Both the position numbers and the translations under genes were made by a program. DNA of 18,967 bases. Source: Deltaproteobacteria bacterium. Its GTDB lineage: Bacteria; Myxococcota; UBA727; JABDBI01. Below the pieces are notes generated by a model. The model was not told the DNA's origin. It did no database searches and saw nothing but the letters and a program-made list of their open reading frames with translations. Below, one piece after another: positions 1 through 6,990 of this stretch; the stretch's first letter is position 1; each line of letters opens with the position of its first letter. Location: NCBI GenBank assembly GCA_016764955.1, contig JAESQZ010000226.1:1-18967 (forward strand). The letters are read 5' to 3'.

Positions 1-65
1 TCAGCTTGGCTAGCAGTGCGGGATACACCTAGTATTTTGTAGTAATCTTGAAACTTAACGCTCAT
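1..65 (-). CDS. J-domain co-chaperone (DnaJ/CbpA type), N-terminal 21 codons only
   Basis: The minus strand reads ATG at 65-63 and stays open to the window edge. The peptide is MSVKFQDYYKILGVSRTASQ followed by Ala and the start of another codon. DYYKILGV is the hallmark opening of the J domain (helix I), which stimulates the ATPase of DnaK-type Hsp70. Only the beginning is present, so the HPD motif and the C-terminal substrate domains that would separate DnaJ from CbpA cannot be seen. It lies 56 bp downstream of the secreted-protein gene on the same strand. No good Shine-Dalgarno precedes the ATG, which forms one arm of a small hairpin (63-78). The family call is firm; the subfamily is open. 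Confidence 0.85.
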   Translation of the reverse strand, partial: MSVKFQDYYKILGVSRTASQA

Positions 66-78
66 AGCTTGGGCTATG
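63..78. repeat. 6-bp perfect inverted repeat overlapping the dnaJ-like start codon
   Basis: Plus strand CATAGC-TTGG-GCTATG. On the minus-strand transcript the second arm contains the AUG of the J-domain gene, so a 6-bp stem with a 4-nt loop would hold the start codon. No ribosome-binding site lies nearby. A regulatory role is only inference, and a 6-bp repeat can occur by chance. Confidence 0.35.
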
Positions 79-121
79 TATAGCGAAATGTCCTAAGAAA
101 ACCAGCCCCCTAGCAATTTGA

Positions 122-892
122 CTATTTGGATACACAGGGTGGATGCAAATGTTCTACTAGAACCCTTCTCCAGTTTGCATCGCCAGTAAAACGATTCTGG
201 TTAGCCTCCAACTGGTTAGCCCGATAACCCCAGCCCATTCTTCGATATTGCTCAACAAGATAGTGAAGGCCTCTTGCGCCAGTTCCTACCAGCCACTCAA
301 GCCCGTTTGCCTGTTGCTGCATATCTTGATTAAAAGCATTAATTACATGCTGCATGACATATTGACCTTGCAACAACTGGACAATCAAAGTATCTCGCAC
401 AAGCAGGTCTGCTTCTTGCCTAATGCGAGTCAGGAGCTCTTGTTGTGCCGGCTCTAGTATTAATTCAAAGCGCTGCTCTGGATTCAGAATCATTGTTCGA
501 AATGCCTCCAGGTTTGGGGTTCTTGCCTCTTCAAGGTCACGAATGGTTCTGCGAATAATATTCTCGCACCTGGCATTGGCATAATGCTCAGCCACTTGGT
601 AATTACCTGCTTCAGCATAAAGTTCGTACAACTGAAGTGCATACCATTCTGCTTCTCCAAAGGCACTTCGATGAACAGCATCATCATACTGGTCAGTTAT
701 GTTTTCAATAGCTGCAGGTAACAGACCCAAAGCGATTTCTTCAGGAAAAACTAAGGGCGGACCTTCCAGATCTTCAAGCCCCAGGAATGCTGGAGTAATT
801 GGAGTAGCTGGGGTTTCATCACCATCTACTGACGGAATAGCTAATGCCTGAACAGACAGCATTGTAAACAATGAACAAAAAAATATTTTCAT
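122..892 (-). CDS. secreted/periplasmic protein of unknown function
   Basis: 256 aa. Residues 1-18 look like a Sec signal peptide: MK, a hydrophobic core, then ALA before IPS. The mature part starts with a Pro/Thr/acidic linker (about 20-50) and is then mostly helical, rich in Gln, Glu, Leu and Tyr. Residues around 80-115 (ALQLYELYAEAGNYQVAEHY and following) look like a TPR-type helix-turn-helix, but I see no second clear repeat. I do not recognise a family. The ATG at 892 is preceded by AAGGG about 9 nt upstream, a fair ribosome-binding site. It starts 27 bp after the panB stop on the same strand, so it may be co-transcribed with panB, though nothing suggests a shared function. Confidence 0.7.
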   Translation of the reverse strand: MKIFFCSLFTMLSVQALAIPSVDGDETPATPITPAFLGLEDLEGPPLVFPEEIALGLLPAAIENITDQYDDAVHRSAFGEAEWYALQLYELYAEAGNYQVAEHYANARCENIIRRTIRDLEEARTPNLEAFRTMILNPEQRFELILEPAQQELLTRIRQEADLLVRDTLIVQLLQGQYVMQHVINAFNQDMQQQANGLEWLVGTGARGLHYLVEQYRRMGWGYRANQLEANQNRFTGDANWRRVLVEHLHPPCVSK

Positions 893-919
893 ATTTAAAC
901 CCTTGAATATTTGAAGATT

Positions 920-1696
920 TTACGGAAAGTCCCGCTGCTTCACTTCAGTCACATAGGCCTCGCAAGCCTGCTGAATAAGTGCGGCGCCATTTAAATATTG
1001 CTTCACAAAGCTGGGCTTGAATTCAGGGTTTAAGCCCAGCAAATCATACAACACTAAAACTTGGCCATCGCACTGAGGCCCAGCACCGATTCCAATTGTG
1101 GGTATCATAAGCGTTTTGGTTATTTGTTTAGCCAACTCATCTGGCACGCACTCTAAAACAATTGCATAAGCGCCAGCTTTTTCTAACATAAGCGCGTCTT
1201 CTGATATGCGCTTTGCAGCGTCTTCTGTTCTGCCTTGTTTACGAAAGCCCGAAAGCGCATGCACACTTTGAGGTGTTAGCCCTAAATGACCCGTCACGGG
1301 GATACCTGATTCAGTCAAAGCTTTGACTGTTGAAACAATATTTCGACCGCCTTCGAGTTTGACCGAATGCGCCCCTGTTTTTAAAAGCTTCGAGGCGTTC
1401 AGCATGGCTTCTTTAATATCATGCTGATAGGTCATAAACGGCATATCGGCGACTATGTGCGCCCGCTTTGCGCCCCTCGCAACAGCTCGCGTGTGATAAG
1501 CCATATCATCGAGTGAAACACTAAGCGTGTTTGGCTCGCCTTGAATAACCATTCCTAGAGAGTCTCCAACCAAAATCATGTCGACACCAGCTTGATCGAC
1601 TATTTTGGCAAAAGTCGCATCGTAAGCCGTCAGCATCGTGATTTTCTCAGACTTTTCTTTCTTTTCTTGGAGATCTAGAATAGAAATATTCTTCAT
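920..1696 (-). CDS. panB: 3-methyl-2-oxobutanoate hydroxymethyltransferase
   Basis: 258 aa, close to the usual ~264. PanB transfers a hydroxymethyl group from 5,10-methylene-tetrahydrofolate to 2-oxoisovalerate to make ketopantoate, the first step of pantothenate synthesis; it is a cytosolic TIM-barrel decamer. Visible motifs: ITMLTAYDATFA (19-30), LVGDSLGMV (42-50) with Mg ligand D45, VADMPFMTY (82-90) with D84, KLEGG (113-117), VTGHLGLTPQS (134-144), LECVP with E182 (the catalytic-base position), and IGIGAG near the C-terminus. All expected active-site residues are present. No panC or panD is in the window. The start matches the family N-terminus; it lies 18 bp from the tyrA ATG on the opposite strand. 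Confidence 0.96.
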   Translation of the reverse strand: MKNISILDLQEKKEKSEKITMLTAYDATFAKIVDQAGVDMILVGDSLGMVIQGEPNTLSVSLDDMAYHTRAVARGAKRAHIVADMPFMTYQHDIKEAMLNASKLLKTGAHSVKLEGGRNIVSTVKALTESGIPVTGHLGLTPQSVHALSGFRKQGRTEDAAKRISEDALMLEKAGAYAIVLECVPDELAKQITKTLMIPTIGIGAGPQCDGQVLVLYDLLGLNPEFKPSFVKQYLNGAALIQQACEAYVTEVKQRDFP

Positions 1697-1714
1697 AATG
1701 AGCTGGTGCCTATC

Positions 1715-2806
1715 ATGAAAGAACTTGAATCACTACGCCAAGAGATTGATCAAATTGACTCGGACATTTTAAAGCTATCTAAAAAGCGTTTTGACATGGC
1801 TAAAAAGATAGGTTTAATCAAAGCCAAGTCCAAACAACCTACTCGTGACTTTGAACGCGAAAAACAATGCCTAGAGCAAGCCAAACAAAGCGCTAAACAA
1901 CTCAAGTTATCAAAAAACTTTGCACAGTCGGTTTTAAAATCACTCATTCATGAATCACTTGTATGCCAAGAAAAAGATCGTATTGCCCAAAATGCTGACA
2001 GCAACCAATCTCGTGCTCTAATTATTGGTGGCGCCGGGCAAATGGGACATTGGTTCGCGCAGTTTTTATCTTCTCAAGGCTTTTTTGTCGAGATTGCCGA
2101 TAAAGCTTCCAGCAAACAAGACTTCCCGAATGTTTATCCATGGCAAAACCAAAAGCTTGAACATGATGTGATTATCGTCGCAACGCCGTTATCTGTTACT
2201 CAAGGCGTGCTGTCAGAACTGGCGAAGGCAAAGCCAACAGGCCTTGTTATCGATATTGCTTCACTTAAAGAACCCGTTCGAAAAGGCCTTAACGAACTTA
2301 AAGATGCTGGCGCCAAAGTCGCTTCTTTGCATCCTATGTTTGGGCCTGACACAGAGCTCTTATCTGGCAAGCATGTGATTTTGGTCGATTTAGGCAATAG
2401 CCAAGCCAATCAAGAAGCCGTTGCACTATTCGAACCCACAATGGCCAAAATCACGTCAATGAGCATTGATGAGCATGATAAAATTGCGTCTATTTTGCTG
2501 GGCTTATCTCACGCGATTAATATCGCTTTTTTCACAACGCTAGAACGTTCTGGTGAATCTACTGAAACGCTTTTAGCGCTCTCGAGCACCACTTTTAATG
2601 ACCAACTTGAAGTAGCTTCACGTGTTGCTAACGAAAACCCAGCGCTCTACTATGAAATACAGGCTTTAAATCCGCACAATAAAAAGTCTTTATCTCTTTT
2701 GCTAAAATCAATCGACGATATTAATAATCTGGTTCACAGCGAAGATAAAGATGCTTTTGTGAACTTAATGCTTAAAGGCCGAGAGTACTTAAACTCTGCT
2801 CCATAA
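1715..2806 (+). CDS. tyrA: bifunctional chorismate mutase / prephenate dehydrogenase (T-protein)
   Basis: 363 aa from the ATG at 1715; an in-frame GTG at 1706 is possible. The ATG gives the same N-terminal length as E. coli TyrA (MKELESLRQEID against its MVAELTALRDQID). Residues ~1-90 form an all-helical AroQ chorismate mutase with the expected Arg, Lys and Glu positions (LRQEID, KKRFDMAKKIG, RDFEREKQ). From ~100 a Rossmann prephenate dehydrogenase follows: ALIIGGAGQMG binds NAD, and SLHPMFGPD carries the catalytic His. It converts chorismate to prephenate and then to 4-hydroxyphenylpyruvate in tyrosine synthesis. There is no C-terminal ACT domain, so feedback control would have to come from within the PDH domain, as in E. 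coli. It diverges from panB and overlaps the convergent CPBP gene by 18 bp. Confidence 0.95.
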   Translation: MKELESLRQEIDQIDSDILKLSKKRFDMAKKIGLIKAKSKQPTRDFEREKQCLEQAKQSAKQLKLSKNFAQSVLKSLIHESLVCQEKDRIAQNADSNQSRALIIGGAGQMGHWFAQFLSSQGFFVEIADKASSKQDFPNVYPWQNQKLEHDVIIVATPLSVTQGVLSELAKAKPTGLVIDIASLKEPVRKGLNELKDAGAKVASLHPMFGPDTELLSGKHVILVDLGNSQANQEAVALFEPTMAKITSMSIDEHDKIASILLGLSHAINIAFFTTLERSGESTETLLALSSTTFNDQLEVASRVANENPALYYEIQALNPHNKKSLSLLLKSIDDINNLVHSEDKDAFVNLMLKGREYLNSAP

Positions 2807-3469
2807 AATACTCGCTGCTAGCCACTCGGAGAAGACATTGCATAAAGCATGATAAGTGATGGCGCCCACGAGAGAGCCCTGCCCTCGATAGGCTAGCCAA
2901 GAAAATAATAGTCCTGGGAAAAATGGCAAAAGCCTAGCTGGAGAGTAGTCGCCAACGAAATGGCCGAGGGCGAATAGGAAGTTGATGCCTATAACCGCTA
3001 ATAAGCTCACCCCTAGGCGGCCTTGCAAAAAGCCTCGATAAAAAACTTCCTCAGGCCATGCGATCACAAATATATTAACACTCAAGCTCCAAAGCAGCGA
3101 CAACGAAAAATCTGGCCTAAAATAAAGCTCATAGCCAGTGCTTGTTGCCCATGATTTTTGAACTAGCCAAAGGCCTAGTGCATAAATTGGAAACGTGATC
3201 AAGCTAAGCCAAAGCACGCGTGATAAATCGCGTTTAATCAACGTTTTATTAACAACAGATTCGTAACCTAAGCAAGTTGGAATGCCTAGTTGATAAATAA
3301 ACGCTGCAGCGAAAGCGAGGTCGACACTGATGGGTTTTAAGATGGCAAGTAGGGCCAGGAGTAAAAGGGCCCAAAATAGAGGCTTGTCATGCCAATATGT
3401 CATCCCGGCCCCCGGATCGAGTCCGGGGCAGGCTTTGAGCCGGGATCCAGCAAGGGCGAAAGTTTTCAT
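2789..3469 (-). CDS. CPBP-family intramembrane metalloprotease (CAAX protease-like)
   Basis: 226 aa from the ATG at 3469, or 204 aa from the ATG at 3403. It has several hydrophobic segments (about 30-48, 85-105, 125-138, 155-170, 183-195). The Abi/CPBP signature is present: EEVFYRG (EExxxR, 140-145), the FxxxH-type FALGH (H170), and YHALCN (H207, N211). Members are inner-membrane endopeptidases (Rce1/CAAX-processing, bacteriocin self-immunity and other uses); the substrate here is unknown. Residues 8-22 are the translation of a palindromic repeat, so either the repeat lies in frame near the N-terminus (AGG sits about 6 nt before the 3469 ATG) or the repeat's own ATGAC at 3403 is the start. 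The 3' end overlaps tyrA tail to tail by 18 bp. Confidence 0.87.
   Translation of the reverse strand: MKTFALAGSRLKACPGLDPGAGMTYWHDKPLFWALLLLALLAILKPISVDLAFAAAFIYQLGIPTCLGYESVVNKTLIKRDLSRVLWLSLITFPIYALGLWLVQKSWATSTGYELYFRPDFSLSLLWSLSVNIFVIAWPEEVFYRGFLQGRLGVSLLAVIGINFLFALGHFVGDYSPARLLPFFPGLLFSWLAYRGQGSLVGAITYHALCNVFSEWLAASILWSRV
3399..3450. repeat. GTCA/CCAG palindromic repeat unit, nested form
   Basis: The outer arms are GTCATCCCGGC at the left and GCCGGGATCCAG at the right. They enclose a second GC-rich palindrome (CCCCGGATC, GAGTCCGGGG). It lies inside the 5' part of the CPBP protease reading frame and supplies that gene's in-frame ATGAC at 3403. It belongs to the same family as the units near 3490, 8341, 9017, 11687, 16624 and 18259. 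Confidence 0.85.
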
Positions 3470-3489
3470 ATCTACCTGCTAAACACCCA

Positions 3490-3517
3490 CTGGACCCCGG
3501 GTCAAGCCCGGGGTGAC
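3490..3517. repeat. GTCA/CCAG palindromic repeat unit (inverted partner)
   Basis: It reads CTGGACCCCGGG, TCAA, then GCCCGGGGTGAC, in the opposite orientation to the unit at 3399-3450. The two form a head-to-head pair separated by 39 bp. The right end runs straight into a short tandem array. It lies in the gap between the M16 protease stop and the CPBP protease start. Confidence 0.85.
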
Positions 3518-3579
3518 GATGCGAAGGCCGGGGTGACGATGCGAAGGCCAGGGTGACGATGCGAAAAGGCCAGGGTGAC
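3518..3579. repeat. three tandem ~20-bp copies derived from the palindrome end
   Basis: Units 3518-3537 (GATGCGAAGGCCGGGGTGAC), 3538-3557 (one base different, CCAGGG for CCGGGG) and 3558-3579 (two extra A). Each carries the GGGTGAC end of the palindromic family, so the array looks like local duplication of a half unit. It ends 4 bp from the M16 protease stop codon. There is no spacer variation, so it is not a CRISPR array. Confidence 0.85.
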
Positions 3580-3583
3580 AATC

Positions 3584-6277
3584 CTACTTAAAATCACCAG
3601 CTTTGACTTCTGCCAACCCAACGGGTGCTACGTATTTTTTCAAAGCTGCATGAACATCAGCCACGTTAAGTTTATCAAGATTATCCAGTAATTTAGCCTG
3701 GAACTCAAAGCGACGATCCAGCTCTAAATAGGTTGTCAAAACCGACACCACATAGCCATCATTCGCCCAAAGGTTTTCCATAGTTGACCGAATGCTTTTT
3801 TTACTTTCTTTCAACTCTTCTTCTGTAATGCCTTTTTTCAGCCACTTCTCGTACTCGTCTTTGAGCGCATGTAAAGCTTTATCGGCGTTGTCTGTTGCTG
3901 CCATCGCATACATTCCTAGAGTTGCGTTTGGCACAAGCCTGCTTGCTTCCATCCAGGAGCCTGCCCCATAAGAAAGGCCGCCTTTTTCACGCAAGCGATT
4001 CCAAATACGTGACTTCATGCTTTCGCCAAGCACATAAGAAGCCATCTTCATCGCTGGGTAGTCTTTTTCTGTATCTTGCAACGGAAAGGCCGTGCCCATT
4101 GCTAACAAAGCCATTTGTTTGTCTGGCGTTTTAATTATTTTAAGCTCGGACTTAATAGACTTATAAGGCCTCGTGATACGCTCATAAGGCTTTTTCGACT
4201 TCCACTTCCCAAAGTGCTTATTGATTTCAGACTTAATCTTATCAGATTCAAAAGAACCAATCATCGCAAACTCTAAGTTATTAGCGCCATAGAACTCTTC
4301 ATAGATTTTCTTCAAGTCCGAAAGTTTCATGGTTTTGAGCTTCTCAATGCGCTCTTTCACCGTTGGCACGTAATGAATACTGTCTTTAGACCATGGGCTT
4401 TGCAAGCGCTCAAGTTCAGTAAAGCCAAGGGTTCTTGGGTCCACCAAAGCTTCCTCGAGTTCTGTCAGCTCTTTCTTACGAATAATTTCGAACTCAGCTT
4501 CGCTTAACCTTGGTGTTTTCATGACTTCAGCCAAAAGCTGAATCATAGCAATAATATTTTTTCGATCACTGGTGATATCGACGACGGTCTTACCAGGAGC
4601 CCCGCCCATCGCCAGCTTCGACTGAAGCTTATCAAGCTCATCTTGGATTTCTTGGAAGTTCTTCTTCTCAGTGCCGCGCATCATGAGTTGCGGCAGCATC
4701 GACAAGGCTTCTTGCCTGCCAACTAAATCATCTGCTGTTCCATAACGGAAAATCAGGTTAGCCCTTACCAAGTCTCCCCGTGTCTGCTTAGGCAACAGTG
4801 CTGCTTTAATATTGTTATCGAATATCAAGCGCTGTGTGCTTTTATCTATATTGGCCGCTGTCGCCTCGAAATCCTCTCCTTGCGTCAGTGTTTCTTTGCT
4901 TACATAAGACTCAAGCATTTTGGAAACTTCAGGTGTCTCTGGAATCTTAGCTCGGTCTGCTTTAGCAGTCGGCTCAAAGATACCTGCTGTTCGATTGCTC
5001 TCGACCAAATAATGCTTCGCCGCTTTTTGCACATCAGCGAGCGTGACTTTCTTAATTTGATCGCGCTTCCAGAAGTAAAGCCTATAATCGCCTTGCGATA
5101 TAGACTCACTCAATTGCAAAGCCAATTTCTTACTGTCACTTGCTGTTATTTTATAATTTTTCAAAAGCCTTGCTTTGGCACGCTCAACACCCTTGGCTGT
5201 AATAGCCTTAGATTGATTGTTTTCAATATCAGCAATCAAGTCATCTTTAAGTTGGTAAACTTGATCATCTTTGACAGGCTGTGCCAGCACTAAAAGTGCA
5301 CCTGGCTCTGCTAAAGCATAAGCTACCCCAAACAAATCAGACGCTTTACCGGTTTTAACCAATTGGTCATACAAAAAGCCGCCTGGTTCTTGAGTCAACA
5401 CGTCGATTAACACACGCACTGCTGCAAACTCTTCATGGGAAGCCGCTGGCACATGATATAAGACTCCCGCTGCCGGCACTTCACCTGCACGCATGAGCCT
5501 AACAAATCGCGAGCCATCTTGCGTTGGTTCTTCGGTATAAGTGCCATCTAACACACGCGTCGGCTTAGGCAGTTTTCCAAAATACTTTTGAATTAGCTTA
5601 AGCGCTTCTGAATTTTCGAATTTACCAGAAACCAATAAAACGGCATTATCTGGCTGGTAGTGATGCTTATAAAAAGCCTGGAGATTCTTAATGGGCACCC
5701 GCTCAATATCGCTGCGATTTCCTATCGTCGTTTTGCCATAGTTATGCCATTGGAATGCCACATTCATCATCTGATCATGCAAAACATGAACGGGGTCGTT
5801 TTCACCCATTTCAAATTCGTTTCGAACCACGGTCATCTCGGAATCTAAATCTTCTCGCCGAATCCAAGCATTCACCATGCGGTCAGCTTCGAACTCTAAG
5901 CCAAACTCAAGATTCTCATCGCTGGCCGGCATAGTCTCAAAGTAGTTGGTGCGATCAAACCATGTGGTTGCATTCAAAAAGGCCCCTCTTTCCTGCAAGG
6001 CGCCTTTGCTATCCGGATATTTTGGCGTGCCTTTAAAGAGCATGTGCTCTAATAAATGCGCCATACCGGCCTCACCTCGGCCTTCATGCCTGGAACCCAC
6101 TAAATAGGTCACATTGACTGTCACAGTTGATTGCGACTGGTCTGGAAAAAGCAATACTTTCAGGCCATTATCCAGTTTGTACTCTGAGATGCCTTCGATT
6201 TCACGAATGAGTTTTAGGTCCGTATTCATTGCCTTGCACCCTATCAGCAAGAGCAGAAAAAGAAATGCGTTTTTCAT
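3584..6277 (-). CDS. M16-family zinc peptidase, two-domain, predicted lipoprotein
   Basis: 897 aa, the long form with two fused M16 halves. Residues 1-14 are a short lipoprotein signal (MKNAFLFLLLLIGC), predicting lipidation at C14 and an envelope location. The first half carries the inverted zinc motif HLLEH (H74, E77, H78) and the third ligand E154 in RNEFEMGEN, the expected 76 residues after H78. It should therefore be catalytically active. The second half (about 480-897) keeps the M16 fold without HxxEH, with the typical GLSYGAGSW substrate-pocket segment. M16 enzymes degrade short unfolded peptides inside a clamshell of the two halves. It lies 33 bp downstream of vapC on the same strand. 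I see no Shine-Dalgarno before the ATG. Confidence 0.94.
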   Translation of the reverse strand: MKNAFLFLLLLIGCKAMNTDLKLIREIEGISEYKLDNGLKVLLFPDQSQSTVTVNVTYLVGSRHEGRGEAGMAHLLEHMLFKGTPKYPDSKGALQERGAFLNATTWFDRTNYFETMPASDENLEFGLEFEADRMVNAWIRREDLDSEMTVVRNEFEMGENDPVHVLHDQMMNVAFQWHNYGKTTIGNRSDIERVPIKNLQAFYKHHYQPDNAVLLVSGKFENSEALKLIQKYFGKLPKPTRVLDGTYTEEPTQDGSRFVRLMRAGEVPAAGVLYHVPAASHEEFAAVRVLIDVLTQEPGGFLYDQLVKTGKASDLFGVAYALAEPGALLVLAQPVKDDQVYQLKDDLIADIENNQSKAITAKGVERAKARLLKNYKITASDSKKLALQLSESISQGDYRLYFWKRDQIKKVTLADVQKAAKHYLVESNRTAGIFEPTAKADRAKIPETPEVSKMLESYVSKETLTQGEDFEATAANIDKSTQRLIFDNNIKAALLPKQTRGDLVRANLIFRYGTADDLVGRQEALSMLPQLMMRGTEKKNFQEIQDELDKLQSKLAMGGAPGKTVVDITSDRKNIIAMIQLLAEVMKTPRLSEAEFEIIRKKELTELEEALVDPRTLGFTELERLQSPWSKDSIHYVPTVKERIEKLKTMKLSDLKKIYEEFYGANNLEFAMIGSFESDKIKSEINKHFGKWKSKKPYERITRPYKSIKSELKIIKTPDKQMALLAMGTAFPLQDTEKDYPAMKMASYVLGESMKSRIWNRLREKGGLSYGAGSWMEASRLVPNATLGMYAMAATDNADKALHALKDEYEKWLKKGITEEELKESKKSIRSTMENLWANDGYVVSVLTTYLELDRRFEFQAKLLDNLDKLNVADVHAALKKYVAPVGLAEVKAGDFK

Positions 6278-6310
6278 GGGGCATAGCTTAAAACAAGCTC
6301 TTAAAACTGG

Positions 6311-6715
6311 CTAGGACAAACAGCGGCTCAAACCCAATGAGCGAATTAATTTATGTGCTTTTGCATCAAAAGTCACCCATATACCAGAAGTATGTTTAGC
6401 CACAGCAACATAGGCGGCATCATACCCAGAAAGGCCCATAGCCTGGTACTCACAAATAGACAAATGCATGTCTTGAGTCATCAAAAAACGTTTCATCCCC
6501 AAATGAAGCGTTTTCTCATAAAGACGTTTTTGAGAGCTATTAAGGGGCCCTAAAACACGATTTAGCACATGCGCTAACTCAAAATAAAACAATTCTGGCA
6601 CACAAAATCTCTGAGGATGCGACATGATTTGCGAGAGAATTTCTAATGCTTCCTCTCGACCTTTTTCTTCAACAAACCATTTGATCGCGATCGACGCATC
6701 AATGACTTCAGCCAT
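6311..6715 (-). CDS. PIN-domain ribonuclease, VapC-type toxin
   Basis: 134 aa from the ATG at 6715; a longer reading to 6763 would run into the antitoxin. The four acidic residues of a PIN active site are visible: D6 in VIDASIA, E41 in VPELFYFE, D99 in GYDAAYVA and D117 in VTFDAKA. Such proteins are Mg-dependent RNases, usually cutting tRNA or rRNA. The start codon overlaps the antitoxin stop by 8 nt (ATGGCTGA), so translation is probably coupled, as is usual for toxin-antitoxin pairs. The intact catalytic set suggests an active toxin held in check by the upstream antitoxin. Its RNA target cannot be told from sequence. Confidence 0.9.
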   Translation of the reverse strand: MAEVIDASIAIKWFVEEKGREEALEILSQIMSHPQRFCVPELFYFELAHVLNRVLGPLNSSQKRLYEKTLHLGMKRFLMTQDMHLSICEYQAMGLSGYDAAYVAVAKHTSGIWVTFDAKAHKLIRSLGLSRCLS

Positions 6716-6968
6716 ATCGCAAGTCTCGCAATTCTTTAAGTGAGTCTCGATCTGATTTAGCACCAGAAATTCTAAATTCTTCTAGTAGCTTTTCCCTAGT
6801 TTCAAGCTCTTGAAAATCAACAAAGCGCTGCTTGAACAAATCGATCGGGATTAAAACCGCAACCGCCTTATGTGCCTTCTCAATCAAGATAGGCTGGTGC
6901 GAATCCTGCATAGCTTGCAAAACCTTTCCTAAATGTTGCCGAATCGTGAGCGCATTAACTGTCTTCAT
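6708..6968 (-). CDS. Phd/YefM-like antitoxin of the PIN toxin
   Basis: 86 aa from the ATG at 6968 (MKTVNALTIRQHLGKVLQAM). A longer frame to 7037 runs into mvaK2 and is less likely. The N-terminal half has the Phd/YefM pattern: a helix with regularly spaced Leu, then strands QPILIEKAHKAVAVLIPIDL, which dimerise and bind DNA. The charged C-terminal half (about 55-86) would wrap the toxin. It lies 22 bp after mvaK2 and overlaps the toxin start by 8 nt. An inverted repeat over its start codon (6966-6987) is a candidate site for autorepression. The family assignment rests on pattern and context. Confidence 0.8.
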   Translation of the reverse strand: MKTVNALTIRQHLGKVLQAMQDSHQPILIEKAHKAVAVLIPIDLFKQRFVDFQELETREKLLEEFRISGAKSDRDSLKELRDLRYG

Positions 6969-6987
6969 ATGTGTATAGTAACATATG
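6966..6987. promoter_or_regulatory. candidate operator of the toxin-antitoxin pair
   Basis: A perfect 7-bp inverted repeat, CATATGT and ACATATG, with an 8-bp centre. It covers the antitoxin start codon and ends 3 bp before the mvaK2 stop. A weak -10-like TACTAT lies in its centre on the minus strand, with TTGTGC 17 bp upstream. Phd/YefM antitoxins usually repress from such palindromes, so operator function is a reasonable inference. Confidence 0.5.
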
Positions 6988-6990
6988 CAG

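Noticed and set aside
3518..3579. Possible CRISPR array
   Set aside because: The copies are directly adjacent 20-22-bp units without unique spacers, and no cas genes are present.
4880..5293. Open frame of 137 codons on the plus strand
   Set aside because: It lies wholly inside the M16 protease gene on the other strand, which has clear motifs throughout; the peptide is Cys/Phe/Leu-rich with no recognisable features.
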